Source of the DNA: Telluribacter roseus
Lineage (GTDB): Bacteria > Bacteroidota > Bacteroidia > Cytophagales > Spirosomataceae
Direction of reading: 5' to 3'
DNA length: 64,000 bases
Assembly: GCF_017355915.2 (NCBI RefSeq)
Contig: NZ_JAFEUV020000001.1
Location: forward strand, 186,001-250,000
Below are positions 44,607 through 53,060 of this stretch, in pieces; positions within the stretch are counted from its first letter, which is position 1; each line of letters begins with the position of its first letter. The translations under genes and the position numbers were made by a program. The notes below the pieces were generated by a model. It was not told the origin of the DNA, did no database searches, and saw only the letters and a list, made by a program, of their open reading frames with translations.

Positions 44607-46268
44607 ATGTCATCGTCAATTCTGAAAATTCACCCCAATGATAATGTCATTGTGGCCCTGCGTGACTTGCCGGCCAATGCTACGGCGGAGTGGGGGGGTG
44701 AGCAGTACCTTCTTCCTTACGGAGTAAACGGTAAGCATAAATTTGCTACTGAAGATATAGCGCCCGGTGGGGCGGTTATTATGTACGGCGTACTGGTGGG
44801 CCGGGCTACGCAGCCTATTCGTCGCGGTGAGCCTATTACTACCTTTAATCTTAAGCACGACTCGGAAGGGTACAGCACCGCCAAACGCCAGCCCTACTCC
44901 TGGTCTCCGCTGGACGTAAGCAAGTGGACCGACCGGACCTTTATGGGCTACCATCGTCCCGATGGCCGCGTAGGTACCTACAACTACTGGCTGGTGGTAC
45001 CGCTGGTCTTCTGTGAAAACCGCAATGTACTTATTCTAAAGGATGCTTTTGAAAAAGAACTGGGCTATGCACAGTCGGATATGTACCGGCAGCAGGTCCG
45101 GGAGTTTCTGCGTGCGTACCAGCAGGGCGGAGATTTTGGCGGGGTGAATGACTACCTGTCGGGGGCGAATGCCACTGCCAACGTAGCCGGTGCCGCTGAT
45201 CGCCCTTTCCGCAATGTAGATGGAATCAAGTTCCTGACGCACGAAGGAGGCTGCGGAGGTACCCGTCAAGATGCTAATACCCTCTGCGCGCTGTTTGCTT
45301 CGTACGCGGTACATCCCAATGTTGCAGGTGTGACGGTACTGAGTCTGGGATGTCAGAACTCCGAACTGCAAACGCTGGAAGATGAAATCAAGAAGCGCGA
45401 TCCGCACTTCAACAAGCCCATGTACGTATTTGAGCAACAGGCAGGTACTGAGTACTCACTGATGTCCGGTGCTATCAAGCAGACGTTCCTGGGACTGGTA
45501 GAGGCCAATAAACAGGAGCGTGAAGCTGCTCCGCTGACCAAGCTCTCGGTAGGTCTCAAATGCGGTGGATCGGATGGATTCTCGGGTATATCGGCCAATC
45601 CGGTACTGGGGCATTTATCAGATATCGTGGTATCACTTGGCGGACAGACGCTGCTGGCGGAGTTTCCGGAACTACACGGCGTAGAGCAGGAACTATTGAA
45701 CCGCTGCGTGACGGAGGAGAAAGCGGCTAAATTTGAAAAACTCATGCGCGACTACTCATCCAAGGCCGACGCCGTTGGGTCAGCGTTTGCGTTTAATCCT
45801 TCGCCCGGTAACATCAAGGACGGACTCATCACCGACGCCATCAAGTCGGCGGGAGCGGCCCGTAAGGGTGGTAACGCCCCCATTGCCGATGTACTCAACT
45901 ACACCGAACGGGCTAATAATCCAGGCCTGCACCTGGTATGTACTCCGGGTAACGATGTGGAAGCTACCACGGGCAAAACGGCTTCGGGAGCCAATATCAT
46001 CCTGTTTACTACAGGCTTGGGTACCCCAACCGGAAACCCCATCTGCCCCGTGGTGAAGGTATCTACCAATACGGCCCTGGCCAACCGTATGCCGGATGTG
46101 ATCGACTTCGACAGCGGTCCGGTGGTATCGGGTGAGCAATCCATCGAGCAGAATGCCGAGGCCCTGCTGGAATGTGTGATCAAAATAGCCAGCGGCGAAG
46201 TACTTACCAAGGCCCAGCAACTCGGACAGGATGACTTTATCCCCTGGAAGCGAGGGGTATCGCTTTAA
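44607..46268 (+). CDS. UxaA/GarD-family dehydratase, probable L-fuconate dehydratase
   Basis: A 553-residue protein of the altronate/galactarate dehydratase family. An N-terminal SAF-like domain (about 1-95) is followed by the UxaA core: GYHRPDGRVGTYNYWLVVP, THEGGCGGTRQD, LSLGCQNSE, LKCGGSDGFSGI and the late VSTNTALANRMPDVIDFDSG. Conserved Cys and Asp/Asn residues here are thought to bind the metal. Its place beside L-fucose genes suggests it dehydrates L-fuconate to 2-keto-3-deoxy-L-fuconate. The gene is followed by a strong terminator, so it is transcribed apart from the rest of the cluster. Altronate or galactarate as substrate remain possible. Confidence 0.8.
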   Translation: MSSSILKIHPNDNVIVALRDLPANATAEWGGEQYLLPYGVNGKHKFATEDIAPGGAVIMYGVLVGRATQPIRRGEPITTFNLKHDSEGYSTAKRQPYSWSPLDVSKWTDRTFMGYHRPDGRVGTYNYWLVVPLVFCENRNVLILKDAFEKELGYAQSDMYRQQVREFLRAYQQGGDFGGVNDYLSGANATANVAGAADRPFRNVDGIKFLTHEGGCGGTRQDANTLCALFASYAVHPNVAGVTVLSLGCQNSELQTLEDEIKKRDPHFNKPMYVFEQQAGTEYSLMSGAIKQTFLGLVEANKQEREAAPLTKLSVGLKCGGSDGFSGISANPVLGHLSDIVVSLGGQTLLAEFPELHGVEQELLNRCVTEEKAAKFEKLMRDYSSKADAVGSAFAFNPSPGNIKDGLITDAIKSAGAARKGGNAPIADVLNYTERANNPGLHLVCTPGNDVEATTGKTASGANIILFTTGLGTPTGNPICPVVKVSTNTALANRMPDVIDFDSGPVVSGEQSIEQNAEALLECVIKIASGEVLTKAQQLGQDDFIPWKRGVSL

Positions 46269-46324
46269 GGTAGTGAAGAGTTAAAAGTGAAGAGCGAAAA
46301 GCTTTTTTACTTGAATATATAGGG

Positions 46325-46382
46325 TTTATAAATAAGGGAGGAGGATGAGCCGCAAGGTCCATCCTCCTCCCTTATTTATAAA
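46325..46382. terminator. Bidirectional terminator, 23-bp perfect inverted repeat
   Basis: 46325-46347 is the exact reverse complement of 46360-46382, around a 12-nt loop. T-rich ends on both strands let it end both the uxaA-like gene and the leftward sugar dehydrogenase gene. Confidence 0.85.
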
Positions 46383-46420
46383 TCATAAACTCACACACTC
46401 AAAAATCACTCATTCACCAT

Positions 46421-47623
46421 TCACTCTTTCTCAGCTGCCAGCTTCATGATCTTGCCGTCGCCGTAATTGAGGATGTAGAGTTCGTTATTGGCATCTACGC
46501 CAAAGGCAGATATGGTCCCCGCCAGATTGGTGACCAGCCGGTTATCGGATGCTTTTTCTCCGGTAAACTCCAGCGCCCATACCTTTCCGCTCACAAAGTC
46601 GCCGTAGATGTACTTGCCTTTCAGGTCGGCTAGGTTGCTGCCGCGGTATACATACCCTCCCGTGATGGACTTGTCGCCGTTGCGTTGCGAGTACGTAAAG
46701 ATAGGCGCTACGAGTCCCTGTTCATTACAGTTGGAAGATGGATTGAAACAATCATTACCTTCCTTAATGCGCCAGCCGTAGTTACCCCCGGCTTTGATGA
46801 TATCAATCTCTTCGATGGAGTTCTGACCCACATCACCGGTCCATAACGCGCCGGTCTGGCTGTCGAAGCTCATCCGCCACGGGTTACGCAGGCCGTACGC
46901 GTAGATCTCCTCCCGCCCCTGCTGTGTATTTCCCTTAAATGGATTCCCGTCAGGTATGCCGTAGTTGCCCTTGGTAGTAGCATTTACATCCAGTCGCAGT
47001 ATAGTACCCAGCAGGTTGTTGCGGTTCTGGGCGTTATTCTGCGGGTCGCCGCCGCTTCCTCCGTCACCCACCGATACGTACAGGTACCCATCTGGCCCAA
47101 ACTTGACGGCCCCTCCGTTGTGGTTGGAGTAAGGCTGCGGGAAGGTAAGCAGGATAGTCTCGCTGGCCGGATCAGCCGTAGTAGGATTGGACGGATCCAC
47201 TTTGTAGCGGGCTATCACCGTTTCGAGCGGACTCGATCGGGTGTAGTTGACAAAGAAGTAGCCGTTGGTCCGGTAGTCGGGGTGAAAGGCTATACCCAGC
47301 AAACCGCGCTCTCCGCCATCGGTCACTTTATTGCTAATATCGAGGAATACCTGCGCTGAACTGGCGTCGGCTTTATTCTCAAATACCCGGATGATACCTT
47401 CCTGCTCCAGCACAAAGAGGCGATTGGAGCCATCAGGCGCATAGGTTAGGTCCACCGGCGATCTGAACTTCAGTCGGGGGAATGCATCCGTAGCAGTATA
47501 GGTGGCGGCACCGTTGTCCGGACCCTGTGGTCCTGTACCCGGGTCCTGCTCGGAAGAGCTGCAACCGATCAGAAGCATGAGGCCCAGAAATGCCTTATTA
47601 TACATTGAAATGGCTGTTTTCAT
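46421..47623 (-). CDS. PQQ-dependent sugar dehydrogenase (GSDH family) lipoprotein
   Basis: A 400-residue lipoprotein: LMLLIGCSSSE gives a lipobox with Cys near 21. The body is the six-bladed glucose/sorbosone dehydrogenase propeller: LFVLEQEGIIRVFEN, GERGLLGIAFHPDY, NHNGGAVKFGPDGYLYVSVGDG and YGLRNPWRMSFD, including the His and Arg residues used for PQQ and substrate binding in soluble glucose dehydrogenases. It is predicted to oxidise an aldose to a lactone outside the cytoplasm. Lying within the fucose cluster but on the opposite strand, it might act on fucose or another sugar; this is inference. Confidence 0.85.
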   Translation of the reverse strand: MKTAISMYNKAFLGLMLLIGCSSSEQDPGTGPQGPDNGAATYTATDAFPRLKFRSPVDLTYAPDGSNRLFVLEQEGIIRVFENKADASSAQVFLDISNKVTDGGERGLLGIAFHPDYRTNGYFFVNYTRSSPLETVIARYKVDPSNPTTADPASETILLTFPQPYSNHNGGAVKFGPDGYLYVSVGDGGSGGDPQNNAQNRNNLLGTILRLDVNATTKGNYGIPDGNPFKGNTQQGREEIYAYGLRNPWRMSFDSQTGALWTGDVGQNSIEEIDIIKAGGNYGWRIKEGNDCFNPSSNCNEQGLVAPIFTYSQRNGDKSITGGYVYRGSNLADLKGKYIYGDFVSGKVWALEFTGEKASDNRLVTNLAGTISAFGVDANNELYILNYGDGKIMKLAAEKE

Positions 47624-47841
47624 ACCTGTATTCTTTTAGGAGTACAACGTTCTGTAGAACAATTTGTTAAGCGTTGCTTTGATTTAAGGTGGAGTGTGAG
47701 GGTACCAAAAGAAATTATGCAGGATTAGCATTGTCCACAAAAAGTTATGTAGTTTCATGGTTATGTTTGAAAAACAACGTCCTCTTAATAGTTGATATAA
47801 TCTAAACCTACCTAGTAGTTCACTCAGCATCTATCCTAACA

Positions 47842-48615
47842 ATGTTCCGATTAGATAATAAAGTAGTATTGGTCACCGGTGGAGCCAGCGGCATTGGTCT
47901 GGCCATTTCCCAGACATTTGCCCGTCAGGGGGCCTATGTACACATTCTTGAGCTCAATGCTGATCTGGCCAGCCAGGTAGCTGAGCAAATAAAGCAGGAG
48001 GGGGGGCAGGCCCAGGCGCACAAGGTGGATATCTCTAAGCAAGCCGAAGTGGTAGAGGTGATCAATCAGATCTCTGAGCAGCATACCATCAACATACTGG
48101 TCAATAACGCGGGCATCGCTCACGTGGGCAAGGCTCATACTACCTCAGAGGAAGATTTTGACCGCATTCTTAATGTCAATATCAAAGGGGTATACAACTG
48201 CCTCTTTGCCGTAATTCCTCACCTGCAGCAGGCGGGTGGTGGCGTTATCCTCAACATGGCTTCTATTGCGGCTACCGTGGGTATACCCGACCGCTTCGCG
48301 TACTCTACCAGCAAGGGCGCTGTCTATACTATGACCCTATCAGTAGCCAAAGACTACCTGGCCGACGGCATCCGCTGCAACAGCATTTCGCCCGCCCGGG
48401 TACATACTCCCTTTGTGGATGGCTTTCTGGCCAAGAACTACCCCGGCCAGGAGAAAGAGATGTTCGACAAACTTTCCAAAACACAACCGATTGGACGCAT
48501 GGCGAAGCCGGAGGAGATAGCCGGGCTGGCGCTGTACCTCTGCTCCGACGAAGCCTCCTTCATTACCGGCTGTGACTACCTGATCGACGGTGGTTTCGAA
48601 AAACTAAACAACTAA
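47842..48615 (+). CDS. SDR dehydrogenase, probable 2-keto-3-deoxy-L-fuconate dehydrogenase
   Basis: A 257-residue short-chain dehydrogenase. TGGASGIGLAI binds the cofactor, NNAGIAHVG follows, and the catalytic Tyr154-x-x-x-Lys158 lies in YSTSKGA. The C-terminal CNSISPARVHTPFVDGFL resembles the DHRS6-like branch to which the Xanthomonas 2-keto-3-deoxy-L-fuconate dehydrogenase belongs. It would give 2,4-diketo-3-deoxy-L-fuconate for the FAH-family enzyme encoded 80 nt downstream. A perfect -7 box TATGTTTG lies at 47762-47769 without a clear -33 box. It opens the main fucose operon. Confidence 0.85.
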   Translation: MFRLDNKVVLVTGGASGIGLAISQTFARQGAYVHILELNADLASQVAEQIKQEGGQAQAHKVDISKQAEVVEVINQISEQHTINILVNNAGIAHVGKAHTTSEEDFDRILNVNIKGVYNCLFAVIPHLQQAGGGVILNMASIAATVGIPDRFAYSTSKGAVYTMTLSVAKDYLADGIRCNSISPARVHTPFVDGFLAKNYPGQEKEMFDKLSKTQPIGRMAKPEEIAGLALYLCSDEASFITGCDYLIDGGFEKLNN

Positions 48616-48695
48616 GTGGATTTTCGAATGCTGAATTTCGACAATCAACACTACTCATACACTCATTTACTCTAAACTCATAAACTTTACATATA

Positions 48696-49568
48696 ATGAA
48701 ACTCTTCCGCTTTGGCGCATACGAAAAGGAGAAACCAGGAGTACTACTTCCCGATGGACGAATGATTGATATCTCCGCTTTTGGAGAAGATTATAACGAG
48801 AAATTTTTTACAACCGGCGGTGTAGAGCGACTGGCTGAGTGGCTCTCCGCCAACGCGGATGCCTGTCCGGTAGTGGAAGAGGGCTTTCGCTATGGTTCCT
48901 GCGTAGCGCGTCCGTCCAAGATTATTTGTATCGGACTCAACTACGCCCGCCACGCGGCCGAGTCAGGCATGGAGCCCCCCAAAGAGCCGGTGGTATTTTT
49001 TAAGGCTACTACAGCCCTCTGCGGTCCTAATGACAATGTAGTTATCCCCCGCAATTCCGTCAAAACCGACTGGGAAGTGGAGCTGGCGGTGGTGATAGGA
49101 CGCCGGGCCAGTTATGTAGAAGAGGCCGAAGCCATGGACTATGTGGCCGGGTATGCCCTGCATAATGACTATTCGGAGCGGGAGTTTCAGCTGGAGCGCA
49201 GCGGTCAGTGGGTAAAAGGCAAAAGCAACGATACCTTCGCCCCGCTGGGACCTTACCTGGTCACCAAAGACGAAGTAGCTGATCCGCATAACCTGCGCCT
49301 GTGGCTGTCGCTGAATGGTACTAAGATTCAGGATTCGTCTACGTCCGACCTCATATTCGGTATCCCAAAGCTGATCAGCTACCTCAGCCAGTTTATGACC
49401 CTGCTCCCGGGCGACGTGATATCAACGGGTACCCCCGAAGGCGTAGGCCTGGGTATGAAGCCACCCGTGTACCTCAAGCCCGGTGATGTGGTAGAGCTGG
49501 GCATTGAAGGCCTGGGTGAGCAGCGCCAAACGGCCGAAGCCTGGAAACCCCGGGTAGCCCTGGTATAA
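48696..49568 (+). CDS. FAH-family hydrolase, probable 2,4-diketo-3-deoxy-L-fuconate hydrolase
   Basis: A 290-residue fumarylacetoacetate-hydrolase-family enzyme. The core motifs are CIGLNYARHAAESG, EPVVFFKATTAL, the metal site DWEVELAVVIG and GDVISTGTPEGVGLG. Members of this family cleave C-C bonds of acylpyruvates. In the hydrolytic L-fucose pathway the homologue yields pyruvate and L-lactate. It sits between the keto-deoxy-fuconate dehydrogenase and the lactonase genes, 22 nt before the latter, which supports the assignment. Similar proteins are often named ureidoglycolate lyase, which the context does not support. Confidence 0.85.
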   Translation: MKLFRFGAYEKEKPGVLLPDGRMIDISAFGEDYNEKFFTTGGVERLAEWLSANADACPVVEEGFRYGSCVARPSKIICIGLNYARHAAESGMEPPKEPVVFFKATTALCGPNDNVVIPRNSVKTDWEVELAVVIGRRASYVEEAEAMDYVAGYALHNDYSEREFQLERSGQWVKGKSNDTFAPLGPYLVTKDEVADPHNLRLWLSLNGTKIQDSSTSDLIFGIPKLISYLSQFMTLLPGDVISTGTPEGVGLGMKPPVYLKPGDVVELGIEGLGEQRQTAEAWKPRVALV

Positions 49569-49590
49569 CCTCTAACTTAACTGCTGACTC

Positions 49591-50421
49591 ATGACCATTG
49601 ACGCACATCAGCATTTCTGGATTTACGATCCTGAGCGTGATGCCTGGATTACTCCCGAAATGGAGGTGATACGCCGTAACTTTCTGCCGGCCGATCTGGG
49701 TCCTGTACTACAGGCCAATGGCATCGATGGCTGCGTGGCCGTACAGGCCGCGCAGTCGGAGGCAGAGACCCAGTTTCTGCTGCAACTGGCCGAAGCCAAC
49801 AGCTTTGTAAAGGGCGTGGTAGGCTGGGTGGATCTGCGGGCTGATAACCTTTACGACCGTCTGGAGTTTTACTCTCAGTTTGAGGAGCTAAAAGGTTTTC
49901 GGCATGTAGTACAGGCCGAGCCGGATGATTTTCTCCGGCAGGCTGATTTTATAAAGGGAGTTCGTCAGCTGGTAGCGTTTGATTTTACCTATGACATCCT
50001 GATTTATCCAACGCAACTGGAAGCCGCTACCTACTTTGTGGAGCAGCTTCCGGAGGTGAAGATGGTCATAGACCACCTGGCGAAGCCTTACATCAAAGAG
50101 GGGAAGGTAGACGAATGGGCAGCCGCTATGCGGCGAATGGCTCAATACCCCAATGTACACTGCAAGGTGTCGGGTATGGTCACTGAGGCTGACTGGCACC
50201 ACTGGAAAGCCGAAGACTTCCGGCCGTATCTGGACGTGGTGTTTGAAGCCTTCGGTACGGATCGGCTGCTCTTTGGCTCCGACTGGCCGGTATGTCTGGT
50301 GGCTGCTGACTATGGTGAAATGAAGAATATCCTGGTGGAGTACATGAAAGGTTTCTCCGCCACCGAAAAAGAAAAAATACTTGGATTGAATGCGGTCCAG
50401 TTTTATAACCTGGACCGCTAA
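49591..50421 (+). CDS. Amidohydrolase-family L-fucono-1,5-lactonase
   Basis: A 276-residue enzyme of the amidohydrolase superfamily, COG3618 type. The metal motif His6-x-His8 is at the start (DAHQHFW), KMVIDHLAKP gives the next His, VHCKVSGM a strand and LLFGSDWPV the final Asp. These fit lactonases of L-fucose and L-rhamnose routes, which open the lactone made by the sugar dehydrogenase. It follows the FAH gene by 22 nt and precedes the L-fucose dehydrogenase gene by 41 nt. Confidence 0.85.
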   Translation: MTIDAHQHFWIYDPERDAWITPEMEVIRRNFLPADLGPVLQANGIDGCVAVQAAQSEAETQFLLQLAEANSFVKGVVGWVDLRADNLYDRLEFYSQFEELKGFRHVVQAEPDDFLRQADFIKGVRQLVAFDFTYDILIYPTQLEAATYFVEQLPEVKMVIDHLAKPYIKEGKVDEWAAAMRRMAQYPNVHCKVSGMVTEADWHHWKAEDFRPYLDVVFEAFGTDRLLFGSDWPVCLVAADYGEMKNILVEYMKGFSATEKEKILGLNAVQFYNLDR

Positions 50422-50462
50422 CACCACTATACAACCGACTAATCAGGTAACTGCTTCACTGA

Positions 50463-51233
50463 ATGGATCTATACTTACAAGATAAATACATTATCGTAAC
50501 CGGAGGCGCGAAAGGAATAGGGGCGGCCATCGTACGAGGGCTGGTGGCCGAAGGTGCTCACCCCATTATTTTTGATCTGGACGAAGAAGCGTCCCTAAGC
50601 CTGTCGGAGGAGCTACAGAACGTTACCTACTTTACTTTTGACCTGACGGATGTGGATATGTGCCGGAAGGCCGTCAATACCATCATCCAGAAGTACAGCC
50701 GCATTGACGGTCTGGTGAATAACGCGGGTATCAACGATGGAGTAAGCCTGCTGAATGGTACGCCGGAGGCTTTCGATAAATCGCTTCACCGGAATCTTTA
50801 CCACTTCTACAACCTGACACATTTTGTGGCTCCGGAGCTCAAGGCCACCCGGGGAGCTATTGTAAACATTGCCTCCAAAACCGCCATAACAGGCCAGGGA
50901 GGTACATCCGGCTACGTAGCGGCCAAGGGAGGCGTGCTGTCCCTCACCCGTGAGTGGGCGGTGGAGTTGCTGCCTTTTGGTATACGGGTCAATGCCGTCA
51001 TTCCGGCGGAAGTAATGACTCCCTTGTACGAAAATTGGCTCAACACTTTCCCGGATCCGGGGCAGCAGAGACAACTGATCGAGCAGCGTATTCCTCTGGA
51101 GAAGCGAATGACTACCGCGGCCGAAATTGCCGATACGGTGCTGTTTATGCTGTCGGACCGGTCGTCGCACACCACGGGGCAGTGGCTGTTTGTAGATGGT
51201 GGCTATACCCACCTGGATCGTGCTATTTCATAA
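50463..51233 (+). CDS. SDR-family L-fucose dehydrogenase
   Basis: A 256-residue short-chain dehydrogenase. The start MDLYLQDKYIIVTGGAKGIG, LVNNAGINDGVSL, the stretch ASKTAITGQGGTSGY (catalytic Tyr151, Lys155), VIPAEVMTPLYENW and the end DGGYTHLDRA are closely like the proteobacterial L-fucose dehydrogenases I know. It oxidises L-fucose to the 1,5-lactone with NAD(P). It is the first oxidative step; the lactonase gene is just upstream and the fucose transporter gene 85 nt downstream. Confidence 0.9.
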   Translation: MDLYLQDKYIIVTGGAKGIGAAIVRGLVAEGAHPIIFDLDEEASLSLSEELQNVTYFTFDLTDVDMCRKAVNTIIQKYSRIDGLVNNAGINDGVSLLNGTPEAFDKSLHRNLYHFYNLTHFVAPELKATRGAIVNIASKTAITGQGGTSGYVAAKGGVLSLTREWAVELLPFGIRVNAVIPAEVMTPLYENWLNTFPDPGQQRQLIEQRIPLEKRMTTAAEIADTVLFMLSDRSSHTTGQWLFVDGGYTHLDRAIS

Positions 51234-51318
51234 GCTATGACCTGTACTGGCTGCTGCTGTGAGCAGGAGCCGTAAACTATAAAAAATCTGTTTTTACCCA
51301 ATTACTCGTTACTAACGT

Positions 51319-52680
51319 ATGGCATCCATTCCGCCTCCTTCTGCCAAATCCAACGTCAAGACTTCCTCTGCTTCGGGTAGTAGCTATTTTCTCCCGCTGG
51401 CCCTTGTCACCAGCCTGTTCTTTCTGTGGGGACTGGCCAACTCCCTCAACGGTACTCTTATCAAGCAGTTTCAGATCGCGCTTGATTTGAATCGTTTCCA
51501 GGCCGGTATTATCGACTTCGCCTTTTATATGGGGTACTTCTTTATGGCTCTGCCGGCGGGGTACTTCATGCGGCGCTATGGCTACAAGAAAGGTATCCTG
51601 TTTGGGCTGCTGCTGTACGCGGCCGGAGCTTTCTTGTTCTACCCGGCGGCCTCGGTGAGGGTATATGGTTTCTTCCTGCTGGCCCTCTTTACCATCGCCA
51701 GCGGACTGGCTTTTCTGGAAACGGCCGCTAACCTGTACGTAACGGTACTTGGTGACCCGGACAAGGCCGAGTGGCGTATCAACTTTGCGCAGTCGTTCAA
51801 CGGCATCAGCCTCATACTCGGGCCTATCATCGGAGCCCTATTTATCTTCGCCAAAACCGAATATACCACCGAAAGCCTGGCTTCCATGCCAGCCGTCGAA
51901 GCGGAGCAGATCAGGATCCAGGAGGCACTTTCGGTGCAGGGGCCTTACCTCTTTATCGGAGCGCTGGTACTGTTTGTAGCCTTGCTCTTTACAGTTACCC
52001 GCATGCCCGAACCGGTAACAGAAGACGAGGACGATGCAGGTAACAACATCTCCATCATGTCGCTTTTCCGTCACCGCCACCTGACGCTGGGTATCATCGC
52101 GCAGTTCCTGAACGTAGGCGCGCAGACTGTACTGTGGGGGTACTTTGTGGATTTCAAACTGGATTTTTCGCGGGAGGAGCACTGGTCACTAGCCGAAGGG
52201 TACATGAACCTGATCAACTCCATCTCCGGGACTACTACCGCTCTGACTCAAACCCAGATCGCCGGTTATCATGCTTCGTTCGCGCTGGTGCTGTTTATGC
52301 TGGGGCGTTTTGTAGGTACTTCGCTGATGTCCCGTATGTCATCCAACCGGGTACTGACCTGGTACGCGGCCGGAGCTACTATACTTATGCTGGCAGCCAT
52401 GCTTACCGGAGGGCTTACCGCGGTGATCTGCCTTAGCCTGACGTACTTCTGTCACTCTATTATGTTCCCGACCATATTTGCCTTATCGACCAAGGGGCTA
52501 GGGGCGGAGTCAAAGCTAGCTTCTTCGCTGGTGATCATGGCTATTGTGGGGGGCGCTATCATGCCCATGGCTGCGGGTGCCTTATTCAAACTGGGGCCTG
52601 CTTACGCGCTGGTCGTGCCGTTGCTTTGTTTTGCGTTCATTGTATACTATGCGGCCAGCGGTTCACGCGTTCGCGCTTAA
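51319..52680 (+). CDS. fucP: L-fucose:H+ symporter (FucP-like MFS permease)
   Basis: A 453-residue major-facilitator protein with twelve hydrophobic segments. The first helix carries SLFFLWGLANSLNGTLI, near the position of the proton-relay Asp of E. coli FucP, here apparently Asn (compare the family's 'FFLWGFAxxLND'). Also present are FYMGYFFMALPAGYFMRRYGYK and the late FPTIFALSTKGLG. It would bring L-fucose through the inner membrane for the enzymes around it. FucP relatives also import glucose or galactose, so context decides the call. It precedes the mutarotase gene by 12 nt. Confidence 0.9.
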   Translation: MASIPPPSAKSNVKTSSASGSSYFLPLALVTSLFFLWGLANSLNGTLIKQFQIALDLNRFQAGIIDFAFYMGYFFMALPAGYFMRRYGYKKGILFGLLLYAAGAFLFYPAASVRVYGFFLLALFTIASGLAFLETAANLYVTVLGDPDKAEWRINFAQSFNGISLILGPIIGALFIFAKTEYTTESLASMPAVEAEQIRIQEALSVQGPYLFIGALVLFVALLFTVTRMPEPVTEDEDDAGNNISIMSLFRHRHLTLGIIAQFLNVGAQTVLWGYFVDFKLDFSREEHWSLAEGYMNLINSISGTTTALTQTQIAGYHASFALVLFMLGRFVGTSLMSRMSSNRVLTWYAAGATILMLAAMLTGGLTAVICLSLTYFCHSIMFPTIFALSTKGLGAESKLASSLVIMAIVGGAIMPMAAGALFKLGPAYALVVPLLCFAFIVYYAASGSRVRA

Positions 52681-52692
52681 TCTGTAACTACC

Positions 52693-53034
52693 ATGAAGCG
52701 ATATTGCCTGGCTCTTGACCTGAAGGACGATCCTGCTATGATAGCAGAATACGAGGCCCATCACAAAAGTATCTGGCCCGAAATCCGGGAGAGCATCCTG
52801 GACTCGGGTATTATACAGATGCAGATATTCCGCCTGGGCAACCGCCTGTTCATGATCATGGACACCCGTGATGAGTTCAGCTTTGAACATAAGGCGGTAA
52901 TGGACGAGAATAATGAGATAGTACAGAAATGGGAGCAGCTCATGTGGAAGTACCAGCAGGCGCTTCCAACGGCCAGGCCCGGTGAAAAATGGGTACTGAT
53001 GAAAAAAATGTTTGACTTGCAGGATAGTGAATGA
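52693..53034 (+). CDS. L-rhamnose/L-fucose mutarotase family protein
   Basis: A 113-residue protein of the RhaM family (alpha/beta barrel dimer). Conserved Tyr-Cys-Leu-Ala-Leu-Asp-Leu at the start, EYEAHHKSIWPEI with the catalytic-region His, IFRLGNRLFMIMD and the later WEQLMWKYQQALP match the family. It interconverts sugar anomers. Because it follows fucP by 12 nt and no rhamnose genes are present, L-fucose is the likely substrate. Confidence 0.9.
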   Translation: MKRYCLALDLKDDPAMIAEYEAHHKSIWPEIRESILDSGIIQMQIFRLGNRLFMIMDTRDEFSFEHKAVMDENNEIVQKWEQLMWKYQQALPTARPGEKWVLMKKMFDLQDSE

Positions 53035-53060
53035 CAGTATTACTAATGTGAGATTCTATC

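Noticed and set aside
44607-46268. Altronate dehydratase of the hexuronate pathway
   Set aside because: No uronate isomerase, altronate oxidoreductase or KDG kinase gene is nearby; the neighbours belong to L-fucose use.
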